Notes under the pieces: model-generated
The model's input: only the letters and a program-made list of their open reading frames with translations
Told to the model about the DNA's origin: nothing
The model's database searches: none
In this document: piece after piece, positions 1-8,454 of the stretch
Numbering within the stretch: the first letter of the stretch is position 1
How the letters are laid out: each line of letters opens with the position of its first letter
Translations under genes and position numbers: made by a program
NCBI GenBank assembly: GCA_031179305.1
Contig: JAPSHX010000003.1
Coordinates: forward strand, 148,055 to 212,054
Direction: 5' to 3'
Origin: Paenarthrobacter sp.
GTDB lineage: Bacteria; Actinomycetota; Actinomycetes; Actinomycetales; Micrococcaceae
DNA: 64,000 bases

Positions 1-23
1 TGTTTTAGCGGCCAAACGGCAAA

Positions 24-44
24 GTTGAGCGAACTTCACTCAAC
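24..44. promoter_or_regulatory. HspR operator (HAIR box 1) upstream of dnaK
   Basis: Inverted repeat with arms GTTGAGC (24-30) and ACTCAAC (38-44) separated by 7 bases. The symmetry extends outward to AAAGTTGAG / CTCAACTTT. The known HAIR consensus for the HspR repressor is CTTGAGT-N7-ACTCAAG; this is the same architecture with G at the outer position. It lies just upstream of a candidate -35 box. Confidence 0.85.
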
Positions 45-50
45 TTTGGA

Positions 51-78
51 TTGACTTAAATCTGAGGCTGAGTACAGT
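51..78 (+). promoter_or_regulatory. Candidate dnaK promoter
   Basis: TTGACT (51-56) and TACAGT (73-78) are separated by 16 bases and fit a vegetative -35/-10 pair. The -10 box touches HAIR box 2 (77-97) and the -35 box lies just downstream of HAIR box 1, so bound HspR would block RNA polymerase. Assignment is by motif only. Confidence 0.55.
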
Positions 79-97
79 TGAGTGCAGAACGCTCAAC
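77..97. promoter_or_regulatory. HspR operator (HAIR box 2) upstream of dnaK
   Basis: Arms GTTGAGT (77-83) and GCTCAAC (91-97) with a 7-base spacer, the second HAIR box in the dnaK leader. A third, unpaired half-site GTTGAGT follows at 107-113. Confidence 0.85.
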
Positions 98-192
98 TAG
101 CCGATTGTTGAGTGGGCTCCCGGCAGTGAAACCGCCCAGCGGACCGCTGTCGGGTGCAATCTCCAACATCGGCCATTGAAAGGAAACAAGAT

Positions 193-2055
<1,863 letters not shown>

Positions 2056-2057
2056 CC

Positions 2058-2717
2058 ATGCCTCACCACGGCAACGAAGCAGAGCACTCAGAAGGCAACG
2101 AGCCGCGCAAGCCGGTCATTCGGGACAACCGCAAGGTTGACCCGGAGACCGGGGAGGCCCGTCACCCCGATAGCGAAGCTGCGGCTCCCACCGAAGGCAA
2201 CGCCGCCCCCACGGACGGCGACGCCCTCTCCCAGGCTGAGGAAATCCTCAACGGGGTAGAGGTGCCCGCCGAGGAATCGGTAGCCTCCGGTGCCGCGGCT
2301 GAAGCCCAGGCAGCGGAGCTCCGTAATGACCTCCTCCGCCTTCAGGCTGAGTACGTCAACTACCGCAAGCGCGTCGAACGCGACCGCGCCGTAGCAGGAG
2401 AGATGGCCGTCATCGGCGTCCTCAACTCCCTGCTCCCGGTGCTGGATGACGTCGATGCCGCTCGCCAGCACGGTGACCTCGAAGACGGCCCATTCGCCGC
2501 CATCGCCACCAAGCTGGAGAGCGCGTTGAAGACGTACGGACTGGAACGCATCGCGGATACCGGAGTCGAATTCGACCCCACCATCCACGAAGCACTTATC
2601 CAGCAGCCAGGCGAGGACATCGAGGTTGACACGGTCAGCCAGGTGCTGCGCTCCGGATACCGCTCAGGTGAGCGTGTCCTGCGTGCGGCCCAGGTCATCG
2701 TGGCTGTCCCGGCCTAG
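2058..2717 (+). CDS. grpE: Nucleotide exchange factor GrpE
   Basis: A 219-residue GrpE that releases ADP from DnaK. It starts 2 bases after the dnaK stop, implying translational coupling. The first 75 residues or so are low-complexity and charged; then come a helical segment with EYVNYRKRVERDR and the beta-wing region ending HEALIQQPGEDIEVDTVSQV-LRSGY, the recognisable GrpE signature. Length is within the usual 180-220 range for actinobacteria. It is followed by an unusual long hairpin before dnaJ. Confidence 0.97.
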   Translation: MPHHGNEAEHSEGNEPRKPVIRDNRKVDPETGEARHPDSEAAAPTEGNAAPTDGDALSQAEEILNGVEVPAEESVASGAAAEAQAAELRNDLLRLQAEYVNYRKRVERDRAVAGEMAVIGVLNSLLPVLDDVDAARQHGDLEDGPFAAIATKLESALKTYGLERIADTGVEFDPTIHEALIQQPGEDIEVDTVSQVLRSGYRSGERVLRAAQVIVAVPA

Positions 2718-2734
2718 TCTCACCTTCCGCCTTC

Positions 2735-2838
2735 GCGGATGAGGGGGCCCCGCCCCTACGCCGGGTGGCTTGGGATCTTTGATCCAAAGCCACCCGGCTC
2801 CGGCAGGCCCGATGCCACTCCCGGGCCCCCTCATCCGC
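2735..2838 (+). repeat. Nested 104-bp inverted repeat between grpE and dnaJ
   Basis: Two nested perfect stems. The outer arms are 16 bp each (2735-2750 and 2823-2838, GCGGATGAGGGGGCCC and its complement). The inner hairpin has arms CCGGGTGGCTT (2761-2771) and its complement (2787-2797), a G/A mismatch, then GGATC/GATCC around a TTT loop (2778-2780). It fills most of the 177-base gap between grpE and dnaJ. No T-run follows, so it is not a classic terminator; it could be an RNA-processing or attenuation element or a repetitive palindrome. Confidence 0.9.
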
Positions 2839-2894
2839 TACGGCTAAGAGGTAGTCTCGCCGTACGCTTTGTTTGTTTTAGAAAGGAAACGCTC

Positions 2895-3875
2895 TTGGCC
2901 AGCCAGGACTGGGTTGAAAAGGATTTTTACGCGATCCTTGGTATTGCCAAGGACGCGTCCGACGCGGATATCAAGAAGGCTTACCGCAAGCTAGCCCGCG
3001 AGCATCACCCTGATACGAATTCGGGGAATGCTGCTGCGGAGAAGAAGTTCAAGGACATTTCCGAGGCCTACTCGGTGCTGTCCAATCCTGAGGACCGGCA
3101 GCAGTACGATGCCATCCGCGCCATGGGTGGTGCCCGCTTCGCTCCGGGTGCCGGAGCCGGGCGCGGTGGTGCCGGGGCCAACGGTGGGTTCGAGGACCTG
3201 TTCGGCGGCTTGTTCGGCGGCGGGCCCGGTGCTCGTCAGCCCGCGGGAGGCGGCATACCTCCGGAGTTCGCTGACCTGTTTGGCGGTGGCTTCGGCGGAG
3301 CCGGTCAGACCGGGTTCCAGCGTGCACCGCAAAAGGGCGCGGATCGGACGGCCACCACGTCCATCTCGTTTGCCGGCTCCATCAAGGGGACTACGGTCAG
3401 CCTGCGTGAAAGCAACGGCAACGTAATCGACGTCAAGATTCCCGCCGGCATCAAGGACGGGCAGAAAGTCCGTCAGCGCGGCAAGGGCAACGCTGGCCCG
3501 GCCGGCAACGGCGACCTCATCATCACGGTGAGCGTGAAGCCCCACGACTTTTTCCAGCGCGACGGTGACAATATCCGCATCCATGTGCCCGTCACGTTCG
3601 CGGAAGCGGCTCTGGGCGCCACCATTGAAGTGCCAACGCTCGACGGCGACACCGTCAAGGTTCGCGTCCCGGCAGGCACGCCGTCGGGCCGGACACTCCG
3701 GGTCAAAGGCCGGGGAGTGAAAACGTCCAAGGCGACTGGAGACCTCCTGGTGACCATCGACGTCGCAGTTCCCCAAAACCTGAACAAGGAAGCGGAAGAA
3801 GCTGTGAAGGCGTTCGCTGCCGCCACCACCGACGCGAACCCGCGTCACGACCTGGCCGCAAAGGCCCGGTTGTAA
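2895..3875 (+). CDS. dnaJ: DnaJ-type co-chaperone without zinc finger (type B J-protein)
   Basis: A 326-residue J-protein that delivers substrates to DnaK and stimulates its ATPase. The J domain (residues about 9-75) has the HPD motif at 38-40. A Gly/Phe-rich linker (about 80-150, repeated FEDLFGGLFGG / FADLFGGGFGG) leads into the two beta-sandwich substrate domains. The zinc finger repeats (CxxCxGxG) of classical DnaJ are absent; I see no cysteine at all. The start is TTG 2895, preceded by GAAAGGAAA, matching the MASQDWVEKDFYAIL start of relatives; the upstream in-frame ATG at 2739 lies inside the palindrome and is unlikely. It belongs to the heat-shock operon and is followed 10 bases later by hspR. 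Confidence 0.95.
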   Translation: MASQDWVEKDFYAILGIAKDASDADIKKAYRKLAREHHPDTNSGNAAAEKKFKDISEAYSVLSNPEDRQQYDAIRAMGGARFAPGAGAGRGGAGANGGFEDLFGGLFGGGPGARQPAGGGIPPEFADLFGGGFGGAGQTGFQRAPQKGADRTATTSISFAGSIKGTTVSLRESNGNVIDVKIPAGIKDGQKVRQRGKGNAGPAGNGDLIITVSVKPHDFFQRDGDNIRIHVPVTFAEAALGATIEVPTLDGDTVKVRVPAGTPSGRTLRVKGRGVKTSKATGDLLVTIDVAVPQNLNKEAEEAVKAFAAATTDANPRHDLAAKARL

Positions 3876-3885
3876 GGAGGCGGTC

Positions 3886-4314
3886 ATGGCTATCGACGTC
3901 AACCAGCCGATCTTTGTCATCTCCGTGGCTGCGGAGCTTGCCGACATGCATCCGCAGACGTTGCGCCAGTACGACCGCCTGGGCATCGTCTCGCCCAGTC
4001 GCGCGCCCGGCAAGTCCCGCCGCTATTCGCAGAACGACGTCAATAAACTGCGGGAGGTCCAGCGCCTCTCGCAGTCCGGCGTCTCTCTTGAGGGCATCAA
4101 GCGCATCCTCGACCTCGAAAACCAGGTGGCTGCCCTGCAATATCGGGTAGCGGAACTGCAGGAGGAACTGTCCCGTCGTCGCTCACCACTGGACGCGCGC
4201 ATCTTCGCTGCGGGAGCAGCCGGGGACGTCGTTAGCCTCGCCCGTGGTCAGCGTCCCCGGGCGCGGTCCCAGGCAGTTGTGGTGTGGCGGCCGCGGCAGG
4301 GCGAGAACCTGTAG
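3886..4314 (+). CDS. hspR: HspR, MerR-family heat-shock repressor
   Basis: A 142-residue MerR-type repressor. The winged helix-turn-helix spans residues about 8-75 (AELADMHPQTLRQYDRLGIVSPSRAPGKSRRYS), followed by a coiled coil (LENQVAALQYRVAELQEEL, about 80-100) for dimerisation. The basic C-terminal tail is of the kind that contacts DnaK in other HspR proteins. A strong site (AAGGAGG) precedes ATG 3886. In known systems HspR uses DnaK as co-repressor at HAIR boxes; here such boxes lie before dnaK and clpB, so it autoregulates its own operon. Confidence 0.96.
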   Translation: MAIDVNQPIFVISVAAELADMHPQTLRQYDRLGIVSPSRAPGKSRRYSQNDVNKLREVQRLSQSGVSLEGIKRILDLENQVAALQYRVAELQEELSRRRSPLDARIFAAGAAGDVVSLARGQRPRARSQAVVVWRPRQGENL

Positions 4315-4323
4315 CTCCACACC

Positions 4324-4803
4324 CTATGGCAGTGTCCTGTCCCAGCTCACCACCACGCGGGCAGCACCTTCTTCGGTGCGCTCCACGTTGGTGACGATCT
4401 GCGTTTCCCTCGCTCCCATGTCCCGAATTTGCTGCTTGTAGTCCTCGATGTGCTCCAGCAGTGATTCTTCGGTCCATTCGCCCGGCCGCATCCTTGTTGA
4501 GATCTCGACGGGCTCTTCGGGGACCAGGATTTCCGCCGGCTGCGCCACGTGGGGTTGGGCAGCGTCAGCGGGCGACGCTTCCTGCCGCGAAGCTCCCTTT
4601 GGCTCGTGCCCGCGGTTCCGGACCGGTTCGGGCTCTCCTGGCGGCACCAGCATACGGAAAGCAAAAGCTCCCCCTGCCACCCCCGCCACGAGACCCATGG
4701 CGATCAGCCAGATGGCCCGCCCAGGTCGGCGCCGCTTCGGCTGCACGCCGGGAGTAACCAGGGGCCTGGGCTGTGATGCCTTGTTAGCGCTTCGTCGTGC
4801 CAT
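4324..4803 (-). CDS. Single-pass membrane protein with PPGEPEP motif, unknown function
   Basis: A 159-residue protein of unknown function. A basic N-terminus (RRSANKASQPRP...PKRRRPGR) is followed by one membrane segment (AIWLIAMGLVAGVAGGAFAF, about residues 30-49), then RMLVPPGEPEP and an acidic, helical outer domain ending VVVSWDRTLP. The positive-inside rule puts the C-terminal domain outside the cell. The RM-x-x-PPGEPEP stretch directly after the membrane segment is repeated in the protein at 5433-5855. It ends 9 bases from the hspR stop in convergent orientation. Confidence 0.75.
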   Translation of the reverse strand: MARRSANKASQPRPLVTPGVQPKRRRPGRAIWLIAMGLVAGVAGGAFAFRMLVPPGEPEPVRNRGHEPKGASRQEASPADAAQPHVAQPAEILVPEEPVEISTRMRPGEWTEESLLEHIEDYKQQIRDMGARETQIVTNVERTEEGAARVVVSWDRTLP

Positions 4804-5069
4804 GGGGAGTTCAACTTTCCAGTCGGCGGTTGGGTGTTCCGTGCTCGTGGTGCGTCAGGGTCCTGCCCATCCATCGTAAGCATGCTTAGGACCCTTGGTA
4901 AGTTGTGAGATGCACCTGAAGCGAAGTTGTATCGGCTACAGCCCATTTGCCCATGGCTAGAAGCATTGAACGGGCAGATAATGGTGGCATGGCACGGCAA
5001 GCAGCGCTCGTGCAGATGTTCTGAGCATCGCCGCAGATTGCGGCCCTGCTCGTGTGGTGAGGAATTCCG

Positions 5070-5369
5070 ATGTCGTTGTCGGATGAAGAACGCAGGAGCT
5101 TGGAAGAGCTGGAGCGGGATCTCGCTGCAACGGATCCCGACCTCGCCTTTGAGCTGAAGTCGGGCCGCCCGCGTGGGGCGATAGCCCGTACGGTTTCCGG
5201 CGCGCTGGCAGTTTTAATCGGCTTTGTCCTGGTCATTGCCGGGATCGTCACCCAACTTGTGGTCATGGGCGTTGCTGGCTTCCTGCTAGCCAGCGGCGGA
5301 GCCTATTGGCTCTTGGCCAGAACCTCTCTGCGGAGGCGGATTGAACGGCACGACGACCTGGCCCCATAA
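5070..5369 (+). CDS. DUF3040 small membrane protein
   Basis: A 99-residue protein matching the actinobacterial DUF3040 family. The cytoplasmic N-terminus has the family pattern LSDEERRSLEELERDLAATDPDLA (in two parts: LSDEERRSLEELE and ATDPDLA), then two membrane helices (about 40-62 and 64-84) and a basic end. A GAGG site precedes ATG 5070. Function unknown. The two PPGEPEP proteins lie on either side on the opposite strand. Confidence 0.85.
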   Translation: MSLSDEERRSLEELERDLAATDPDLAFELKSGRPRGAIARTVSGALAVLIGFVLVIAGIVTQLVVMGVAGFLLASGGAYWLLARTSLRRRIERHDDLAP

Positions 5370-5396
5370 CGACGACGACCCGCCCTTAGCGACGAC

Positions 5397-5421
5397 GCGC
5401 CGGCCCGTAACGGGCCGGCGC
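5397..5421. terminator. Bidirectional terminator hairpin
   Basis: Perfect 10-bp stem GCGCCGGCCC / GGGCCGGCGC around the loop GTAAC, between the convergent DUF3040 gene and the 5433 gene. There is no T-run, as is common in high-GC actinobacteria. Confidence 0.75.
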
Positions 5422-5432
5422 CACGACGAGAC

Positions 5433-5855
5433 CTAGGGCACTGGAGGGACCGGGGGCTGGATAGGAGTTTCCGGCTGCTTTGCCGGTTCTGGTTCGCCCG
5501 GAGGCATCATCATGCGCCAAGCGAACACTGCTCCGGCACCCACAATGGCGGCAGCAAGAGCGGTAAACCAAACGGCTCGGCCGGACGTGCGCTGCGTGGT
5601 CTTGCGGCTGAGAGCCCGGGTGGTCCTTTTCACTGCCTTGGTCGCAGTGCGACGGGCTTCCTTGGCTGCCTTCTTGTTTCCAGTCAATGTGAGCATGACT
5701 CCATGAACCACTGATGGAACGTCGGCGTGGTTGATCCGGGTCAAAGCCCACCTCACCACTGCATCTGTCTGCGCGGACGTACCCTCTGTTGCATGGGTTA
5801 CCCACTCGCGGGCAAGGTCCTGGGCGGCGGGAATGATGGTTTGCGCTTTGTACAT
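5433..5855 (-). CDS. Single-pass membrane protein with PPGEPEP motif, unknown function
   Basis: A 140-residue protein of unknown function. The N-terminal half is a soluble helical domain (YKAQTIIPAAQDLAREWVTH), followed by a very basic stretch (about 70-100, KKAAKEARRTATKAVKRTTR). One membrane helix follows (VWFTALAAAIVGAGAVFAW), then RMMMPPGEPEPAKQPE and a proline-rich tail. The motif after the membrane helix matches that of the gene at 4324-4803. I placed the start at ATG 5855 because GAGGGG lies about 8 bases upstream. The basic region suggests binding to nucleic acid or lipid headgroups, which is only a guess. Confidence 0.75.
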   Translation of the reverse strand: MYKAQTIIPAAQDLAREWVTHATEGTSAQTDAVVRWALTRINHADVPSVVHGVMLTLTGNKKAAKEARRTATKAVKRTTRALSRKTTQRTSGRAVWFTALAAAIVGAGAVFAWRMMMPPGEPEPAKQPETPIQPPVPPVP

Positions 5856-5938
5856 GATGAAACCCCTCACGTAGTTAGACGGCGTCGTTGTCAGCCTACG
5901 CCGGAGCTGCGGTGACCAACAGGTGCCCCTGCTTGCCG

Positions 5939-6589
5939 TTAGTTCCGAACCACCGATGCCAGCTCCACCGGGTCCTCCAGCCCTGCCCATTGACCGTTGA
6001 GAGTGAGCTCGCTGTGAAGCTCCTGTGCTGCTCCCGTGTTGGCGGAGGCGTCTGCTGCTACATCCAGGACTCGGGTGACTTTCAACCGCAGCTCGCCCGC
6101 ATCAATGATGGTCACGCCGCTGCCCGATACCGGCGCTGACGCACTCAAGGCGGGGGCGCCGACGTCGAGCTTTCCGCTGCCCTTGACCGTGACGCTGCTG
6201 GGCCGTGGCTCGGGCTCGCCGTCGACGATCAGTTCTGCCTCTTTCTGGCCGGTCAAAATAGCGGTGGCCAGTGCCTTGACGTAGACGGGATCGGCGCAGG
6301 CGTCGTACACCCAGCGTTTGCCGAGGACGGAGTGGTCCATGGTTCCGATCAGCCACTCCTCAGCGCCGGCCAGCTCGTAGCCGCGATAACTGAGGGGAAC
6401 TTGGTAAACGCGTTCGCCGGCAGTGACAACGTGCGTCTCGAGGCCCACCTCGCCGGCGGGATCGTCAAAGCGGTAGGCGCCGATGAGCTCCGGGGAACCG
6501 TCCTGGATGAACCAGGGCTGCTTCGGCAGGTAGTCAGCGATGAGTTCGAGCTTGGACGGGGACAGGGTTGCCTTGTGAATGATCGCCAT
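5939..6589 (-). CDS. Maltokinase N-terminal cap-like domain protein
   Basis: A protein of about 216 residues starting MAIIHKATLSPSKLELIADYLP, which resembles the N-terminal cap domain of maltokinases found as a stand-alone protein in actinobacteria. The N-terminal half contains GAYRFDDPAGEVGLETHVV, QVPLSYRGYELAGAEEWLIG and MDHSVLGKRWVYDACADPVY, characteristic of this group. No kinase domain follows, so it is not itself a kinase; the role is unknown. I prefer ATG 6589 over GTG 6595; neither has a clear ribosome site. It lies between a small membrane protein and a TetR gene with no clear functional link. Confidence 0.7.
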   Translation of the reverse strand: MAIIHKATLSPSKLELIADYLPKQPWFIQDGSPELIGAYRFDDPAGEVGLETHVVTAGERVYQVPLSYRGYELAGAEEWLIGTMDHSVLGKRWVYDACADPVYVKALATAILTGQKEAELIVDGEPEPRPSSVTVKGSGKLDVGAPALSASAPVSGSGVTIIDAGELRLKVTRVLDVAADASANTGAAQELHSELTLNGQWAGLEDPVELASVVRN

Positions 6590-6680
6590 GCACACCAGCC
6601 TAGGGCAGCGGGCGCGGGCGGCGAGCGCTGAGGCCTGACGACGGGCAACGGGCCCGACGCCGGGCCAATCGGTTTACGGC

Positions 6681-7316
6681 CTACGCCCTCGGCTCGGTTT
6701 GCAAGGAACCTCGCACCGCGCCCACCATTCCCTCCACAGCGCGGGCAAGGTGGGTGCCGCGATCGTTGACGCCATCCCAGCGAACCAGGGACTGGGCGTT
6801 CAAGCCGTCAACCATGCCCAGGATCTGCCATGCGACGGCGGCGGCATCGGAAACGTTGAATGCTCCGGTCGCGTTTCCGTCCTCCACGACTCCCTGGAAG
6901 ACCTTCTGCCAGGCATCCATTTGCTCGCGGACAGAGGCGGCCAAAGTTTCGTTGCGACGGCCCAGCGTCCAGGCTTCAACCCAGATTGCGGTGACGTCGA
7001 GCCTGCTGTTGTCCAGAAGCGTCTCAACCAGCAGGCCAAGGCGTTCGGATGGGTTGGGGCGCTGGCTCAGCAAGCCCGCGATTTCTTGCGTTTCCGCGGC
7101 CACGATGGCGGCGAACGTGCTCGAGACGAGCGCGTCCATGTTCGGCTGGTAGTGGGCCACCAGACCGGAAGCGACCCCCACGCGGGCGGCAACATTGCGC
7201 AGGGTGAGTGCCGTGAGACCTGCTTCGAGTGCGATCTCGCGGGCGGCCTCGGTGATTTCTGCGGCGCGTTCTGCCGGCGACTTCCGGACTGCGCGCTTCT
7301 CTGGGGTGCTTGACAT
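6681..7316 (-). CDS. TetR-family transcriptional regulator
   Basis: A 211-residue TetR regulator. The helix-turn-helix is at about residues 14-62 (AAREIALEAGLTALTLRNVAARVGVASGLVAHYQPNM, given here in part: LRNVAARVGVASGLVAHY). The C-terminal domain resembles the BetI/TetR_C type with GLNAQSLVRWD near the end. It is divergent from the agmatine deiminase gene, with a perfect 22-bp palindrome in the 79-base gap, so it most likely represses itself and the aguA-amidase pair. Start ATG 7316 is used rather than the preceding TTG. Confidence 0.9.
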   Translation of the reverse strand: MSSTPEKRAVRKSPAERAAEITEAAREIALEAGLTALTLRNVAARVGVASGLVAHYQPNMDALVSSTFAAIVAAETQEIAGLLSQRPNPSERLGLLVETLLDNSRLDVTAIWVEAWTLGRRNETLAASVREQMDAWQKVFQGVVEDGNATGAFNVSDAAAVAWQILGMVDGLNAQSLVRWDGVNDRGTHLARAVEGMVGAVRGSLQTEPRA

Positions 7317-7346
7317 CAAGGACCAGTCTAGATTACCTTTTCACCA

Positions 7347-7368
7347 TTGTTGATCGTGCGATCAACAA
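7347..7368. promoter_or_regulatory. Palindromic operator of the TetR regulator
   Basis: Perfect inverted repeat with arms TTGTTGATCG (7347-7356) and CGATCAACAA (7359-7368) around TG, centred between the divergent tetR and aguA genes. The length and symmetry are typical for TetR dimers. It ends 27 bases before the aguA start codon. Confidence 0.85.
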
Positions 7369-7395
7369 GAGACGCTGAAGACGAAGGAGTCACCC

Positions 7396-8454
7396 ATGGC
7401 TTGGAGAATGCCGGCCGAAACCGCACCGCATGAGCGCACCTGGATGGCGTTCCCCCGCACCGGCCTGACGCTTGGGGATGACGCCGCTTCGGCCGAAGAG
7501 GCCTACGCGGCGTGGACCGCCGTCGCCCACGCGGTTGCCGAGTTCGAGCCGGTCACCATGGTGGTGGACCCCAGCGAGCGCGATCGCGCCGCCCGTTTGC
7601 TGGGCAGCGGCATCGAGCAGTTCGAGGCACCTCTGGATGAGTTTTGGATGCGCGACGTCGGACCCACCTTCGTGCTGGACGACGAACGCCCCGGGGTGCT
7701 TGGCGCAGTGGACTGGATCTTCAACGGCTGGGGTGCGCCGGCGTGGTCCGAGTGGCAGAAGAGTGCCGGGATGGCCCGTTTCGTCGCGGAAAAGTCCGGA
7801 GCTGAACTGGTCAGCTCGCTGCTGGTCAACGAAGGCGGTGCCATCCATGTGGACGGCGAAGGAACCGTGCTGGTCACAGAAACCGTGCAGCTGGATCCGG
7901 GCCGGAATCCCTACGCGGACAAGGCAGCAGTTGAAGCCGAACTGGCCCGCACCATCGGTGCCACCAAGGTGATTTGGGTTCCGCGCGGACTCACCCGCGA
8001 TTATGAGGACCTGGGCACCCGCGGCCACATCGACATGGTTGCCACCCTCCCCACACCCGGCCGTATCCTGCTGCACTCACAGACCAACCCGGAGCACCCG
8101 GATTACGAGGTCAGCCGCACACTGCACTCCTTCCTGGAAACCCAGACCGACGCCGCAGGTAAACCGTTCGAGATTGTCCCGCTGCCTGCCCCGGAAACCT
8201 TGCGCGACAATGACGGCTTCGTGGACTGGAGCTACGTGAACCACCTCGTGGTCAACGGCGGTGTTATCGCCTGCGGTTATGGCGAAGAGCGCGCGGACTC
8301 ACTCGCGGCAGAAATCCTGGCTGAGGCCTACCCTGGCCGCCGTGTAGTCACCGTTGACGCACGCCCCATCCTTGCCCGCGGCGGCGGTATCCACTGCATC
8401 ACCCAGCAGCAGCCCCGTCTCAGCGGAGCACCCTTCGCAGCAAGAGCAGCGTAA
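7396..8454 (+). CDS. aguA: Agmatine deiminase (porphyromonas-type peptidylarginine deiminase family)
   Basis: A 352-residue enzyme of the guanidine-modifying family that hydrolyses agmatine to N-carbamoylputrescine and ammonia in the cytoplasm, a step in putrescine formation and arginine/agmatine use. Visible signatures are the N-terminal MPAETAPHERTWMAFP, WMRDVGP (Asp87), NEGGAIHVDGEG, GHIDMVA and the C-terminal GGGIHCITQQQP with the catalytic Cys334. Length matches the family (340-370). GAAGGAG lies before ATG 7396. The stop overlaps the start of the amidase gene (TAATG), so the two are co-translated, and both are likely controlled by the divergent TetR protein. Confidence 0.92.
   Translation: MAWRMPAETAPHERTWMAFPRTGLTLGDDAASAEEAYAAWTAVAHAVAEFEPVTMVVDPSERDRAARLLGSGIEQFEAPLDEFWMRDVGPTFVLDDERPGVLGAVDWIFNGWGAPAWSEWQKSAGMARFVAEKSGAELVSSLLVNEGGAIHVDGEGTVLVTETVQLDPGRNPYADKAAVEAELARTIGATKVIWVPRGLTRDYEDLGTRGHIDMVATLPTPGRILLHSQTNPEHPDYEVSRTLHSFLETQTDAAGKPFEIVPLPAPETLRDNDGFVDWSYVNHLVVNGGVIACGYGEERADSLAAEILAEAYPGRRVVTVDARPILARGGGIHCITQQQPRLSGAPFAARAA

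Noticed and set aside
154..192. Upstream in-frame start for dnaK at 154
   Set aside because: Adds 13 residues not found in DnaK and lies before a good ribosome site; ATG 193 gives the family N-terminus.
4877..4888. Perfect 12-bp palindrome TAAGCATGCTTA between a membrane-protein gene and DUF3040
   Set aside because: A short palindrome with no adjacent regulator; too little evidence to call it an operator.
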